This document shows, piece after piece, positions 15,958 to 25,347 of a stretch of 64,000 bases of DNA. Under the pieces are notes generated by a model. The model had not been told where the DNA came from. It searched no databases and saw nothing but the letters and a program-made list of their open reading frames with translations. Origin of the DNA: Clostridium hydrogenum (GTDB taxonomy: Bacteria > Bacillota > Clostridia > Clostridiales > Clostridiaceae). The translations under genes and the position numbers were made by a program. The DNA lies in the NCBI RefSeq assembly GCF_021432385.1, contig NZ_JAEACT010000005.1, positions 62,001 to 126,000 of the forward strand. The letters are read 5' to 3'. How positions within the stretch are numbered: position 1 is the first letter of the stretch; every line of letters begins with the position of its first letter.

Positions 15958-17391
15958 GTGAAAAATGATAATTATAAATGGATTGCACTTTCGTGTACCA
16001 CAATAGGTGCACTTTTTTCCGTGTTAAGTGGAAGTACGCTTTTGATTGCACTTCCTGTTATTATGAAAGACTTGAATGCAAGTATGAGCGTTGTAACTTG
16101 GATTCTTATGGGGTATATGCTTGCAATGACTATATTAGTGCCTTCAATAGGACGAATGGCAGATATGGTTGGAAGAAAAAAGCTTTATGTAAGTGGGTTT
16201 GCACTATTTACATTTGCATCTTTTTTATGTGCCATTTCTAGGACAGGAGTGCAACTTTTAGTATATAGAATGATTCAAGCCGTAGGAGGTTCTCTAATGG
16301 TTGCCAATAGTACGGCTATTGTTGCAGATGCATTTCCTAAAAAGGAGCTAGGAAAAGCTTTAGGAATTAATACTATGATTATAAGTATAGCTTCTATTGT
16401 GGGACCTATTCTAGGAGGATTTTTAATAGGCGTTGGTTGGAGAAGTATATTTTACATAAATATACCAATAGGAATTGTGGGAACACTTTGGGCTGCTTTT
16501 CAGCTTAAAGAAAGCAGTGTACTTACAGATAAAAAGAAATTTGATATTAAAGGGACTATAACCTTTTCCACTGGAATGATGGCATTATTAGTAGCATTAA
16601 CTTTTGGTGGTTTTGTTGGATGGATTAATGTGACAGTGATTGGACTTATGATAGCAGCTATCATATTATTGTGTCTATTTATACATATAGAAAATAATAC
16701 AGATGAGCCAATGCTTGATCTAAAACTTTTAAAAACAAGGGTGTTAGCTTTTGCATATGCAAGCAATCTTTTGAATGGTATAGCTAGAGGTGCAGTTACA
16801 TTTCTTTTGATTTTCTTCTTTCAAGGAGTTAAGGGGATTGATCCTATTATGGCTGGGATATTATTAGCACCATTTGCTATATCAATGATGGTTGTGTCTC
16901 CAATTAGTGGTTATCTATCTGACAAATATGGCGCAAGAGTTTTAAGTTCTGCAGGATTGCTTATTTCTGCTGTAGGGCTTTTAGGGATGATGTTTATAAC
17001 AGCACATACATCGACCTTTGAACTTGTTATATACATGCTTATAATGGGTTTTGGGTCAGGAATGTTCTTTTCTCCAAATACTAGTGCAATAATGGGTATG
17101 GTACCTCCAGACAAAAGGGGGGTAGCCGCAGGTTTGAGAACAATGGCTACCAATGCTGGAAATGTGTTAAGTATAGCTATTTCAATGGCAATAGTATCTT
17201 CAAGTATATCTCCAAAAGCTATGCAGGCATTATTCGTTGGTACGCAGGTAGGTTCTAAAGGTATATCAGTTGGACAATTTGTGGGTGGGCTTAGAATAGC
17301 ATTTACGATATCCTTTATTTTTAGTATTATAGCAGCTGTGATTTCTTATTTAAGAGGTAATGAGCCAGAGATTAATGAGGAAGTTGCTTAA
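15958..17391 (+). CDS. DHA2-family multidrug MFS exporter (EmrB/QacA-like)
   Basis: This 477-residue protein starts at GTG with GGAGGAAAT upstream and has about 14 hydrophobic spans. Motif A is seen as GRMADMVGRKKLYVSG and motif C-like Gly/Pro-rich segments as IVGPILGGFLIG; the C-terminal half repeats GYLSDKYGARV. This is the drug:H+ antiporter DHA2 pattern, and the length agrees with the family. The gene directly upstream is a broken MerR regulator, so local control may have been lost. Confidence 0.85.
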   Translation: MKNDNYKWIALSCTTIGALFSVLSGSTLLIALPVIMKDLNASMSVVTWILMGYMLAMTILVPSIGRMADMVGRKKLYVSGFALFTFASFLCAISRTGVQLLVYRMIQAVGGSLMVANSTAIVADAFPKKELGKALGINTMIISIASIVGPILGGFLIGVGWRSIFYINIPIGIVGTLWAAFQLKESSVLTDKKKFDIKGTITFSTGMMALLVALTFGGFVGWINVTVIGLMIAAIILLCLFIHIENNTDEPMLDLKLLKTRVLAFAYASNLLNGIARGAVTFLLIFFFQGVKGIDPIMAGILLAPFAISMMVVSPISGYLSDKYGARVLSSAGLLISAVGLLGMMFITAHTSTFELVIYMLIMGFGSGMFFSPNTSAIMGMVPPDKRGVAAGLRTMATNAGNVLSIAISMAIVSSSISPKAMQALFVGTQVGSKGISVGQFVGGLRIAFTISFIFSIIAAVISYLRGNEPEINEEVA

Positions 17392-17461
17392 TAGTATAAA
17401 ATATAGTTCAAGTTGCGTTTGAAGGACATGAAATAGACCTCCGAAAAATTAATAACAGTAG

Positions 17462-17503
17462 GTAACACCTGTTACGTATTATTAATCATAATAAGGTTAT
17501 AAT
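17462..17503 (+). promoter_or_regulatory. Inverted-repeat operator and -10 box upstream of the cupin gene
   Basis: GTAACA-CC-TGTTAC (17462-17475) is a perfect dyad, flanked by AATAA and TTATT. TATAAT lies at 17498-17503, which puts the dyad over a poor -35 region. It is therefore a candidate binding site for an activator or repressor; the regulator is unknown. Confidence 0.45.
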
Positions 17504-17538
17504 ATGATTAATAAATTTGAGGAGGTCTAATTATAGTT

Positions 17539-17874
17539 ATGGATAGCTTAATTAAAAATATAGAGTTTTCAAAAGTAGTTAATTTGAAGGAATTGGTATC
17601 ATATCAGGAAGGTCAAGTTATAAGTAGAACTATTGCACAAATACCTTCAGTTAATGTTACGCTATTTTCATTAGATAAAGGAGAAGGCATTAGTACTCAT
17701 GTAACTCAAGGAGATGCCATGGTTCAAATATTGGATGGTGAAGCTGAAATCACTATAGGTGACAATACCTTTACTGTTAAAGAAGGAGAAACAATAATAA
17801 TGCCTTCTAATGTTCCTCATGGGCTTGAAGCTGCTCAAAGATTTAAAATGCTTTTAACTGTTATAAAGCACTAA
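17539..17874 (+). CDS. Cupin-domain protein
   Basis: This 111-residue single cupin contains GISTHVTQGDAMVQILDGEA as cupin motif 1 (G-x5-H-x-H-like, the second His replaced by Gln) and a motif 2 region PSNVPHGLEA with one His. Only part of the usual metal-binding set is present. GAGGAGGTC lies upstream of the ATG. Small cupins of this type are usually sugar, acid or small-molecule binding proteins; its role here is unknown. Confidence 0.75.
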   Translation: MDSLIKNIEFSKVVNLKELVSYQEGQVISRTIAQIPSVNVTLFSLDKGEGISTHVTQGDAMVQILDGEAEITIGDNTFTVKEGETIIMPSNVPHGLEAAQRFKMLLTVIKH

Positions 17875-17948
17875 GGATATGTAGATATACCAGTTAAAAT
17901 AGCGAAATTACATATACTAAATGAATCCTGTTAAATTAGAATTTGATA

Positions 17949-18148
17949 CAGAGTACAGAGTACAACTAAGGATGATTTTTCTTCGTTATCACTACGAAAA
18001 ATCTCAAAACTTATTTTTTTATTGCTGCGCAATTGCACCATTTATGGCGCTCAGCGAAGCTGACACCATTTAAATTTAAGATTTACCTGAGGGAATCGAA
18101 AGGTAAATCATCATTCACTGTACTCTGTACTCCGTCATCTGTACTCTG
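17949..18148. repeat. MITE-like repeat family 1, copy 1 (inverted relative to copies 2 and 3)
   Basis: Ends are CAGAGTACAGAGTAC (left) and GTACTCTG repeats (right). Inside are two hairpins, GATTTTTC/GAAAAATC and GATTTACC/GGTAAATC, and a shared AAGCTGACA...ATTTAAATTTAAG segment. The internal order is reversed relative to the copies at 46.3 and 62.3 kb. No coding capacity. It lies between the convergent cupin and ABC permease genes. Confidence 0.8.
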
Positions 18149-18162
18149 CTCGACAAATTGAA

Positions 18163-18918
18163 CTATAGTGCAGTTTCTCTTTTTAACTTCAAAAGTGCAA
18201 ATGAAAAACTTATTGTACAAAGTAATATAAATACTCCAGATAGAAGCAATAAGTTACTCCAATCAATAAAACTACCTAAAATTAGGCTGCGTAGACAGTT
18301 TATAATATGAGTAAATGGATTTAGAATTACTGCAATTTTTAAGCCGCCAGAGATACTATTCATTGGGAATAATGCCGTACTTGTAAAAAACATGGACAGC
18401 ACAATTAGGTTCATTATGGTTTCATAGATTACTTCATTAGGAAGGCAAAGACTAAGAGTATACGATAACCCTGACATAAAAAATGCTGTAAAGAAAATAA
18501 GTGGAAGCATAACAAGCAATCCAGTAAATCCAGATGCGATACGTACTGACAAAAATATTGATAATAAAAGCATGATTATTATTTCAATGAAAGATAAAAA
18601 AACTGACTCTAACATTTGACCAAGAACAATGGAACTTCTTTTTACAGGGGCTATTAATATTCTATAGAAGCTACCTTTAGATTTCATTATGAAATTCAGA
18701 TAGCCACCACTGCTGCAGCAAGCGAGTGTGACGAGTACCATAATACCAGGGAGAATAAAGGCAGTATAGTTGCTTTTAGATACGTTTTTCATAGAATTAC
18801 CTGCTATTGAACTATATAAAACTAGCCAAATGAGTGGCTGTATAATAGTAAGTAGAATTGAAATTGGATTTTGAAAGCGCCACTTCATATTGCGCCATAA
18901 AATATTTATTGTTTCCAT
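18163..18918 (-). CDS. ABC-2 type transporter permease (DrrB-like)
   Basis: This 251-residue protein has six hydrophobic spans and ABC-2 features: an N-terminal soluble stretch with WRNMKWRFQNP, a central FILPGIMVLVTLACCSSGGY, and the late NPFTHIINCLRSLILG motif typical of daunorubicin-type permeases. It starts five bases after the ATPase gene and forms the exporter with it. The likely role is efflux of a hydrophobic drug or peptide. Confidence 0.85.
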   Translation of the reverse strand: METINILWRNMKWRFQNPISILLTIIQPLIWLVLYSSIAGNSMKNVSKSNYTAFILPGIMVLVTLACCSSGGYLNFIMKSKGSFYRILIAPVKRSSIVLGQMLESVFLSFIEIIIMLLLSIFLSVRIASGFTGLLVMLPLIFFTAFFMSGLSYTLSLCLPNEVIYETIMNLIVLSMFFTSTALFPMNSISGGLKIAVILNPFTHIINCLRSLILGSFIDWSNLLLLSGVFILLCTISFSFALLKLKRETAL

Positions 18919-18922
18919 TTCA

Positions 18923-19864
18923 TTAGCTCCTTTCTGCTTCAGTTAACTTCAAGAATATATCTTCAAGGCTTGGCTGAAGGATTTCTATAGATTTGAAAGA
19001 GATACCATTTTCTAAAAGCCACTTATTGATATTTTCAAAAGTTTTTTGGCTATTTTCAATATCGGCAAAAATAGAGTTCTCGCGGATATTTGCTGCCGAA
19101 AGTAGGTGTGATTTTAAGAGATCTTTTGAACAATTTTTTGCCTCTGATAAATTAGAAAAACCTATGCGAAGTATGTTTTGATTAGTATACTTACGCAAAC
19201 TTTCAGGTGTTCCATAAGCCAATTCATGACCTTCCTTCATAATGCAAATATTATCACTAAGTTTATCAGCTTCTTCTAGATAATGTGTGGTTAGAAAGAT
19301 AGTTGTTTTAAAATCATCTCGAATTTTTTGCATGATTTTCCACATAGCTTTTCGAGAAACAATGTCCATACCAACTGTTGGCTCATCTAAGAAAAGTATC
19401 TTAGGCATTGATACCATGTTCATAGCGATGTCTAAACGTCGTTTTATACCGCCAGAATATGAGGCAACGGGATATTTTAAATATTGTGATAAACCAAAAC
19501 TATCAATGAGAGCTTTACTCCTTCTTCTTGCTGTAGCAGTATCTACTTTGTAAAGCCTGCTTTGAAACATCATATTTTCCATAAGGGATAGATGTTCATC
19601 AATAGAAATATTCTGTGCAACGCAAGCAATTTGCGCACGAATCCAGGTAGGGTCCTTACATAAATCTCTATCTAATACAGTTACATTTCCAGAAGTAGGT
19701 TTATAAAGAGTTGTTAATATATTTATAAGAGAAGATTTGCCTGCACCGTTTGGTCCAAGCAAGGAAAAAATTTCCCCACAGTTTACACTGAAACTTAATT
19801 TGTCTAAGGCTTTGACACCATTTTTATATTGTTTAACTAATTTATTAATTACAATTGCATGCAT
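18923..19864 (-). CDS. ABC transporter ATP-binding protein (DrrA-like)
   Basis: This 313-residue protein has Walker A GPNGAGKSSL, signature YSGGIKRRLDIA, Walker B ILFLDEPTVGMD and the switch His in TTHYLEEAD. The ~90-residue C-terminal extension is that of the DrrA/CcmA drug exporter ATPases. It follows the GyrI-like gene with no gap and precedes its permease, so the four genes 21194 to 18163 form one operon. Confidence 0.9.
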   Translation of the reverse strand: MHAIVINKLVKQYKNGVKALDKLSFSVNCGEIFSLLGPNGAGKSSLINILTTLYKPTSGNVTVLDRDLCKDPTWIRAQIACVAQNISIDEHLSLMENMMFQSRLYKVDTATARRRSKALIDSFGLSQYLKYPVASYSGGIKRRLDIAMNMVSMPKILFLDEPTVGMDIVSRKAMWKIMQKIRDDFKTTIFLTTHYLEEADKLSDNICIMKEGHELAYGTPESLRKYTNQNILRIGFSNLSEAKNCSKDLLKSHLLSAANIRENSIFADIENSQKTFENINKWLLENGISFKSIEILQPSLEDIFLKLTEAERS

Positions 19865-19865
19865 A

Positions 19866-20324
19866 TTATTCTACCTCTTTAATTGGGAATATGATTTCTG
19901 TAACATACTTATTAGGATTACCTTTCAATAACATGCCAGGTCCCTTAATGTATACTTCTCTAAAAGGGAACTGTAAAATGAGACTATTCTCTTTTGCATA
20001 ACGGTTAATTGCCTCATATCCATAATTCATAGTTTCATAAGGACCAATGTGAGTAACGCAAACAGCTTTTACTCGAGGTATTTCTTTTATTGTAATACCA
20101 TTATTGTTGGGTGTTTCAGCAGTAGGAACACATAAATCCATTTCTCCAATTTTAGTTTCTTGATTCATAACATAATAACATATAAATGGTGCACCATTTG
20201 ATTTTCCATGAATGGCTTTAAATACACTTGGAAATACCTTATTTGCGTCAGTAGCAATTCCTTTGTATTTTATAAAGGCAACTCTTATTGGTTCAATATC
20301 TCTAATTTCAATTTCATAATTCAT
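19866..20324 (-). CDS. GyrI-like small-molecule-binding protein
   Basis: This 152-residue protein has the SHS2/GyrI-like effector-binding fold: the pattern starts with VAFIKYKG and later has AVCVTHIGPYETMNYGYEAI, then a basic-aromatic end. Related standalone proteins bind drugs or act as hydrolases; fused forms serve as sensors of AraC and MerR regulators. It abuts the AraC gene before it and the ABC ATPase after it, consistent with a drug-sensing or sequestering role. Confidence 0.75.
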   Translation of the reverse strand: MNYEIEIRDIEPIRVAFIKYKGIATDANKVFPSVFKAIHGKSNGAPFICYYVMNQETKIGEMDLCVPTAETPNNNGITIKEIPRVKAVCVTHIGPYETMNYGYEAINRYAKENSLILQFPFREVYIKGPGMLLKGNPNKYVTEIIFPIKEVE

Positions 20325-21194
20325 TTATTTTACACCTCGTTCTTTTTTTATTGCGATCCAAACTTCTGTATGGCCACTTTTTGATCCGTTAGCATCTAAT
20401 GGATAAACTTCTATATCAGGAAGCTCTGCATATTCATAACCAGAAAAGGGAAGCCATTCTGTAAGGAATCTTTTAAATATTGTTTGAACTGATTCTTTAA
20501 AGTGACCATTACATTGAAAGATTGCCCATGTAGCAGCTGGAATTTCAAATTCAACCATATCACAAGGTACGGGTTTGTCAGTTGGAGCTGCGATATAATA
20601 ATAAATATTTTCTGGATTTGTATATGCGGTAACTCCTAAAATGCCATGTGGGTCCTTATTTGTAAGTTCACAAATCCTTGAAAATAGTGTACTTTTGAGC
20701 ATTTTACTCCAAAATACAGGGACAGTTTTTTGATTTTTTTCCATGTCTTCCTCAAGAGGAATTTTAACGCCTACAATTCGCATTGCTTTTTTAGTCTCAA
20801 TTCTATAGCTCATATTGTCGCCTCCTGTAACTAAAATTGAAAATTTGATGGGCAGATAAGCATTTAATAAGGCTCCTGGTACTCGGGCAGCAGTTGGGGA
20901 AATACCGTGAACACTTTGAAATGCACGATTAAAGGCTGTTGGCGATTTATATCCGTATTTCAAACCTATATCCATTACCTTCATGCCACTTCCTTGCAAA
21001 TCAAAGGCAGCTGCTGTCATTCGCCTGCGTCGTATATACTCAGATAAAGAAATGCCTGTAATGTAAGAAAATATACGTTGAAAGTAATATGTTGAGCAGC
21101 AAGCAATTTTTGCAGCTTCATCATAGGAAATATCATTAGTTAAATTATTTTCTATATAGTCAATTGCTCGGCTTATTTGTTTTAACCACTCCAT
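20325..21194 (-). CDS. AraC-family regulator with GyrI-like effector domain
   Basis: This 289-residue protein has N-terminal double helix-turn-helix at residues ~5-105 (YDEAAKIACCSTYYFQRIFS, and LKYGYKSPTAFNRAFQSVHG). The C-terminal half from ~120 is an effector-binding domain (YRIETKKAMRIVGVKIPL) like that in Rob/SoxS-type and GyrI proteins. I chose the ATG at 21194 with AAAGGAAG eight bases away; a GTG three codons upstream overlaps that site. It heads the operon of the GyrI-like protein and the ABC exporter, and probably activates it upon drug binding. Confidence 0.85.
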   Translation of the reverse strand: MEWLKQISRAIDYIENNLTNDISYDEAAKIACCSTYYFQRIFSYITGISLSEYIRRRRMTAAAFDLQGSGMKVMDIGLKYGYKSPTAFNRAFQSVHGISPTAARVPGALLNAYLPIKFSILVTGGDNMSYRIETKKAMRIVGVKIPLEEDMEKNQKTVPVFWSKMLKSTLFSRICELTNKDPHGILGVTAYTNPENIYYYIAAPTDKPVPCDMVEFEIPAATWAIFQCNGHFKESVQTIFKRFLTEWLPFSGYEYAELPDIEVYPLDANGSKSGHTEVWIAIKKERGVK

Positions 21195-21370
21195 TCCTAT
21201 CACTTCCTTTCATGTGTTAAAGTTTAGCATAATATAAATTTTATATCCTCTCTTTTCATGACTAATTTTGTAAAGAAATTAAAGTAGTAAGGATAAAAAG
21301 TATAGTAGGTTGCGTTTACATGAAAAAAGGATTTAAAATGAATACATATAAATTTATTAGGAGGATAAAA

Positions 21371-21877
21371 ATGGACGAGCTTAAATATACTATTTGCTTT
21401 ATTAAAAGAGGCGATGAAATACTACTTTTAAATAGAGAAAAGTCAAGCTGGATGGGCAGTTGGAATGGAGTTGGAGGAAAATTTCAGAAAGGTGAAACTC
21501 CAAGTGATTGTATACTCAGAGAGGTTTATGAGGAAACAAGTATAAAGCTTAATGATGTTCAGTTTAAGGGTGTTGTTACTTGGAATGTAGATGGAAGCAG
21601 AAATGGCGGAATGTATTTATTTATGCAGGAAGTACCGCATGATTTTGATTATAAGGTTCCTATAAAAATGAGAGAGGGAATTTTAGATTGGAAAAAGGTA
21701 GAGTGGATTATGCACCCTGAAAATACGGGGGTAGCACATAATTTACCTAAATATCTTCCAAAGATGCTGAGTGAAGATGGAATATTTCAGTATCACTGTA
21801 TTTTTAAAGATGATGTGCTCTTGGAGGTTAAAATAAGGGAACTTAATTCAGAGTACAAAGAAGGATACACTTGCTAG
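21371..21877 (+). CDS. Nudix hydrolase, 8-oxo-dGTP diphosphatase-like (MutT family)
   Basis: This 168-residue protein starts at the ATG after AGGAGGATAAAA; an upstream in-frame ATG (21320) lacks a site. It has the complete Nudix box GKFQKGETPSDCILREVYEE (G-x5-E-x7-REU-x-EE), preceded by SWNGVGG. The length and the 'MYLF' strand match the clostridial and bacillar 8-oxo-dGTP pyrophosphatase group. The substrate is inferred from the family only. Confidence 0.85.
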   Translation: MDELKYTICFIKRGDEILLLNREKSSWMGSWNGVGGKFQKGETPSDCILREVYEETSIKLNDVQFKGVVTWNVDGSRNGGMYLFMQEVPHDFDYKVPIKMREGILDWKKVEWIMHPENTGVAHNLPKYLPKMLSEDGIFQYHCIFKDDVLLEVKIRELNSEYKEGYTC

Positions 21878-21998
21878 GGGGTTGGGCGTGAGCAATGAAA
21901 AGTAAGTTATTATTCTTTCTTCACTCATTGCTAGATTAGTTTTATATCCACTTTTTTTATAGCTAATGCGGTTTAAAGATAAAATTTTATAATTCGAG

Positions 21999-22044
21999 TG
22001 AGTAATTATTACTCATTGACTTTGAATATATTTCATATTATAAT
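21999..22044 (+). promoter_or_regulatory. Promoter and palindromic operator of the TetR gene
   Basis: TTGACT (22016-22021) and TATAAT (22039-22044) with a 17-bp spacer make a near-consensus sigma-A promoter. TGAGTAAT-T-ATTACTCA (21999-22015) is a perfect 8-1-8 palindrome abutting the -35 box, just upstream of the TetR gene. It is the likely autorepression site. Confidence 0.7.
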
Positions 22045-22069
22045 AATAAAAGTAAGAGGAGGTCAAAGT

Positions 22070-22639
22070 ATGAACAGAATTTCGAAGCCACCAGAAATCA
22101 GAAAACAAGAAATATTAGATGAGGCGAAGAAGCAATTCCTCAAAAATGGGTATGAAGGCACCTCTATGACTAATATAGCAGCTGCCATTCATGTTACAGA
22201 GGGACTTTGTTATAAGTATTTCAAATCAAAACAGGAGTTGTTTCAAAGTGTAATAGACAAATATGTTGAAGAAGCCTATGAAAAATTTGTGGCAGTTGTT
22301 TCAGATAAATCAATGTCTTTAGAAGAGAGAATAAACTTAAATTTTAAAATTATAAAAAATATAGAAACTCCAAATGGAATTAATAAGTATTTTCACAATG
22401 AAAAAAATGAAGCACTGCATCTTCAAATTATTTATAAAATTATGAATAGGCTTTCTGAACCCTTTCAAAAAATTATAGAAGAAGAAGCTAAGAAAGGAAC
22501 TATACATATTGATAGTTCAAAGGATGTGGCTCACTTTATTATGTTTGGTGCATTGGGAGTACTATTATGTGATGATAAAGAAGATAAGGAAGAAAGAATA
22601 AAAAAATATGTCTTTAAGATGCTGGGATATTCTGGTTAA
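22070..22639 (+). CDS. TetR/AcrR-family transcriptional regulator
   Basis: This 189-residue protein begins at the ATG preceded by AGAGGAGGTC. The TetR HTH occupies residues ~12-58 (AKKQFLKNGYEGTSMTNIAA, then VTEGLCYKYFKSKQELF). The C-terminal ligand domain is divergent, as usual. The gene is followed 24 bp later by a broken MFS exporter, its probable regulatory target, and has a palindromic operator over its own promoter. Confidence 0.88.
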   Translation: MNRISKPPEIRKQEILDEAKKQFLKNGYEGTSMTNIAAAIHVTEGLCYKYFKSKQELFQSVIDKYVEEAYEKFVAVVSDKSMSLEERINLNFKIIKNIETPNGINKYFHNEKNEALHLQIIYKIMNRLSEPFQKIIEEEAKKGTIHIDSSKDVAHFIMFGALGVLLCDDKEDKEERIKKYVFKMLGYSG

Positions 22640-22662
22640 TTACAGGAAGAAGGAAAGTTTTT

Positions 22663-23734
22663 ATGTGTAATTCTTTTAAAGACGGTACTGTTAAAACAAA
22701 CTTTATAATTTATTTTGTTTCAAGGCTTATTTCAGATCTTGGATCTAGTGTATTCAGTTTTGCATTAAGCCTGTATGTACTTGATATAACGGGATCAGCT
22801 GCTTTATTCACAATTATTGTGGGATTTTCCTATTTACCTAAAACTATTGTGAGTATTGTAGCTGGTGTTTATGTTGATAAGCATGACAAGAAAAAGTTAG
22901 TGATTTTATTTGATTTTATGAGTGGAATAGTTACTTTAATATTTTGGATAATTTTTAAAGCATATACTAAAAGTATACCATTCATAACAGGATTTCAAAT
23001 CGTTCTAAGTGCTTTAGTTGGAATGTTTGTACTTGCACTTAACTCATCTATACCAAATCTCTCAACAAAAGAAAATATAGTTAAATTTAATTCTATGTCT
23101 ATGGGGATTACAGCAATAGTTAGCATGGGGGGACCTGTAATTGGAGCTATTGCATATAAAGCCTTTGGAATTTTTGGAGTAACCTTTATTGATGGAATTA
23201 CCTTTTTTATTTCTGGCACAATGGAAGTCTTTCTTAAATATAATAAAACAGTTGCAAATAGAGATGGAAAAGGTTATTTTGAAAGCTTTCATACAGTTTG
23301 GACTTATCTTAATGGAGAAAAAGTTTTTAGTATTTATTCAAATTCAATCAGTTATGATTATCCTATGGTTTATTTTTAAGTTGCCGTATTTTACTAAGGC
23401 AGATTCAGCAAGGTTAAAAATAACAGCTGCATTTTGTGTAATTATGGTTATTGCGGGGCTTTTTAATGGATTTTCAAGCATATCTGCTATGAGTTTTATA
23501 CAAACGGATACGCCAGAAGATATTCTTGCTGGAATTGTGGGTGTTGTTAATGCATGCCAAATTGCAGTACCAGTTGGCATGTGGATTTATGGAATTTTGC
23601 TTGAAAGAGTGCCTTGGGTTTATGATACGGTTATATCAGGCATTTTACTGTTTTTAATTGCAGGTTTTGTGAATTTAAAAATTAATTTGAAAGATTATTT
23701 TATGAACAAAGAAACTAAAAATGTTAGTATTTAA
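22663..23734 (+). pseudogene. MFS exporter (MFS_3-like), frameshifted with central deletion
   Basis: The first frame (22663-23379) encodes six N-terminal spans including SRLISDLGSSVFSFALSLYV and the motif A-like VYVDKHDKKK, and stops. A second frame, in use from about 23350 to 23734, encodes the last four or so spans (ITAAFCVIMVIAGLFNGFSS, VGVVNACQIAVPVGMWIYG). Spans around the middle of the protein are absent, so this is a deletion with frameshift. The total (~360 codons) is shorter than the ~400 of intact relatives. It is probably non-functional. Confidence 0.8.
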
Positions 23735-23748
23735 AGGGAGTCTTCATT

Positions 23749-24324
23749 TTGAGATATGTAAAAAGGTTTGGTGTTGTAATCTTAAGTGGTATTTCATTTG
23801 TTTTAATTTATATGCTGTTAAAATCTTTAAGGTTTCCACTTCGATTTGATTTGTGGAGACGTAAGGAATATATTATAAGTTTGTTTAATCATAAAGTTGA
23901 AATTTTTACCCTCATTCATTTTATTTTAGGCTGTATATTCTTTGTAGATGGCGGCGTTAGGCTTACAGAAATCAGTGAACAAGTACAGGTTGTGCGTGAT
24001 AAAGAAACAAGAAAGCCGACAAAACTTTTAAAAAGTGGATATTTTGCTGTTTTACGTCATCCTATGTATGGAACTTTCATGATACTTCAATTAGGTATTT
24101 GGTTTTCGATTAAGTCCTTAATAGGCATTTTTATATTAATACCTATTATTATATTGTTTTATGCAAATGGTATTTTAGAAGAAAACAAAAGTTTAAAAGT
24201 TATTTTTGGTGATGAATATATTTCGTATATGAAAAAAGTTCCCCATAGATATTTAACAAAATTAATGATGTTCTACTTTGCTGCTGCAGTGTTTTTTGCA
24301 ATAGCTGGAGTAATTTATATGTAA
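23749..24324 (+). CDS. Isoprenylcysteine carboxyl methyltransferase-like membrane protein
   Basis: This 191-residue protein starts at TTG with AAGGGAG eight bases upstream. It has about five hydrophobic spans and the family motif: KSGYFAVLRHPMYG followed by LEENKSLKVIFGDEYISYMK, i.e. the RHPxY and E-x-x-L...G-x-x-Y signature of PEMT/ICMT-type methyltransferases that use S-adenosylmethionine at the membrane. The bacterial substrates are mostly unknown. It follows the broken MFS gene by 14 bp. Confidence 0.75.
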   Translation: MRYVKRFGVVILSGISFVLIYMLLKSLRFPLRFDLWRRKEYIISLFNHKVEIFTLIHFILGCIFFVDGGVRLTEISEQVQVVRDKETRKPTKLLKSGYFAVLRHPMYGTFMILQLGIWFSIKSLIGIFILIPIIILFYANGILEENKSLKVIFGDEYISYMKKVPHRYLTKLMMFYFAAAVFFAIAGVIYM

Positions 24325-24328
24325 GGCT

Positions 24329-24346
24329 ATATTTTAAATAAGTGGT
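24329..24346. repeat. Half-element of palindromic repeat family 3
   Basis: CTATATTTTAAATAAGTGG matches the left arm of the hairpins at 34459 and 63669 with one change, but no right arm follows. It is a truncated copy or a chance match. Confidence 0.35.
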
Positions 24347-24455
24347 TTCACAAAAAAAAAGTGAGCTGCTTTTTTTATTTGCAATATTAAGATTGACTCT
24401 CACGTACCGTCATAGTGTATTCTATAAGTATCCCGGGACGGAAAGAGGTAATGAA

Positions 24456-25347
24456 ATGAAAATTAAAGCAATTAGATCAGATAAAGTTTATAAAAAGATG
24501 ATTTCAGCTAAGCTTTGTGATCGTGATGATATATATCGCTATGAACTGATGAAGCCATTTGCATTTAAGTATTCTTGTATTGGAGTCCCACTTAAAACAG
24601 AAAAGCCAGGTGGCTATGATGTTATTATGGCAAGTACTATGGTCGGAGCTTTTTCTCCAAGTAAAATAGATAGTGAGCGAATAGATGATGTTGAAAAAAT
24701 TAGTGATGAAAATTTTTGGAGGGCTTGTGAGGAGAGTATTAGAAAAACACTTGAGGGCTTTGAAAGTAATGGTATTTTACTTTCTGTAAAAGATTATATT
24801 TTTACTGTTTTGCTTAATGATCCGCAAAATCAAATGGCGAGAATGGCAGGGGATTACTGTGGAGACGGCGGAATTCCTGGATATATAATAGGAACAATTA
24901 TTCCAAATGAAAAATCACTTAAAATGTTGCCGGTGGCGCTTGCTCATGAGACAAATCACAATGTAAGGTGGCAGTTTATGAAGTGGAGTAATAAAATTAC
25001 ATTAGGAGATATGATTGTAAGTGAAGGGTTAGCAGAAAATTTTGCTGCATATATGTTTGGAGAGGATAAAATCGGCATTTGGGTTACAAGTACTACAAAG
25101 GAGACATTAGAAAATGTTATTAAACCTGCAATTAAGGAAAATATTAATTGTGATGACTTTAGTAGACTTTCATCGTTTCTTTATGGAGATGAAATTATGG
25201 CTCTACGTGGATGTACGCCAATTGGTATGCCTTACTGTGGAGTATTTAATCAAGCATTATCTTAAAAGGACAGGAAAAACTATATTTGAAGCTACAATAA
25301 CACCTACTGCTGATATTTTAAGGGAGGTAAAGGATTTTTGGAATTGA
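24456..25347 (+). pseudogene. DUF2268-type predicted zinc protease, frameshifted near the C-terminus
   Basis: The start ATG at 24456 follows AGAGGTAATG. The protein contains LPVALAHETNHNVRWQF, with the zinc motif HExxH as HETNH, and the third-ligand region VSEGLAENFAAYMFG. The main frame ends at 25265 after GMPYCGVFNQALS. The expected family C-terminus (KHYLKRTGKTIFEATITPTA, then FW) is encoded in the next frame up to 25347. The shift lies at about 25240 and seems to include a short loss. The catalytic part is intact, so residual function is possible. Confidence 0.7.

Noticed and set aside
17878..17915. Third copy of palindromic family 2 (GATATACCAG ... AAAAT)
   Set aside because: Only the first ~12 bases resemble the element's left end; the core and right arm are missing, so the match may be chance.
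17930..18160. CRISPR array, because of repeated CAGAGTACAG units
   Set aside because: The units are only 10 bp, not evenly spaced by unique spacers, and are arranged as terminal inverted repeats; no cas genes are present in the window.
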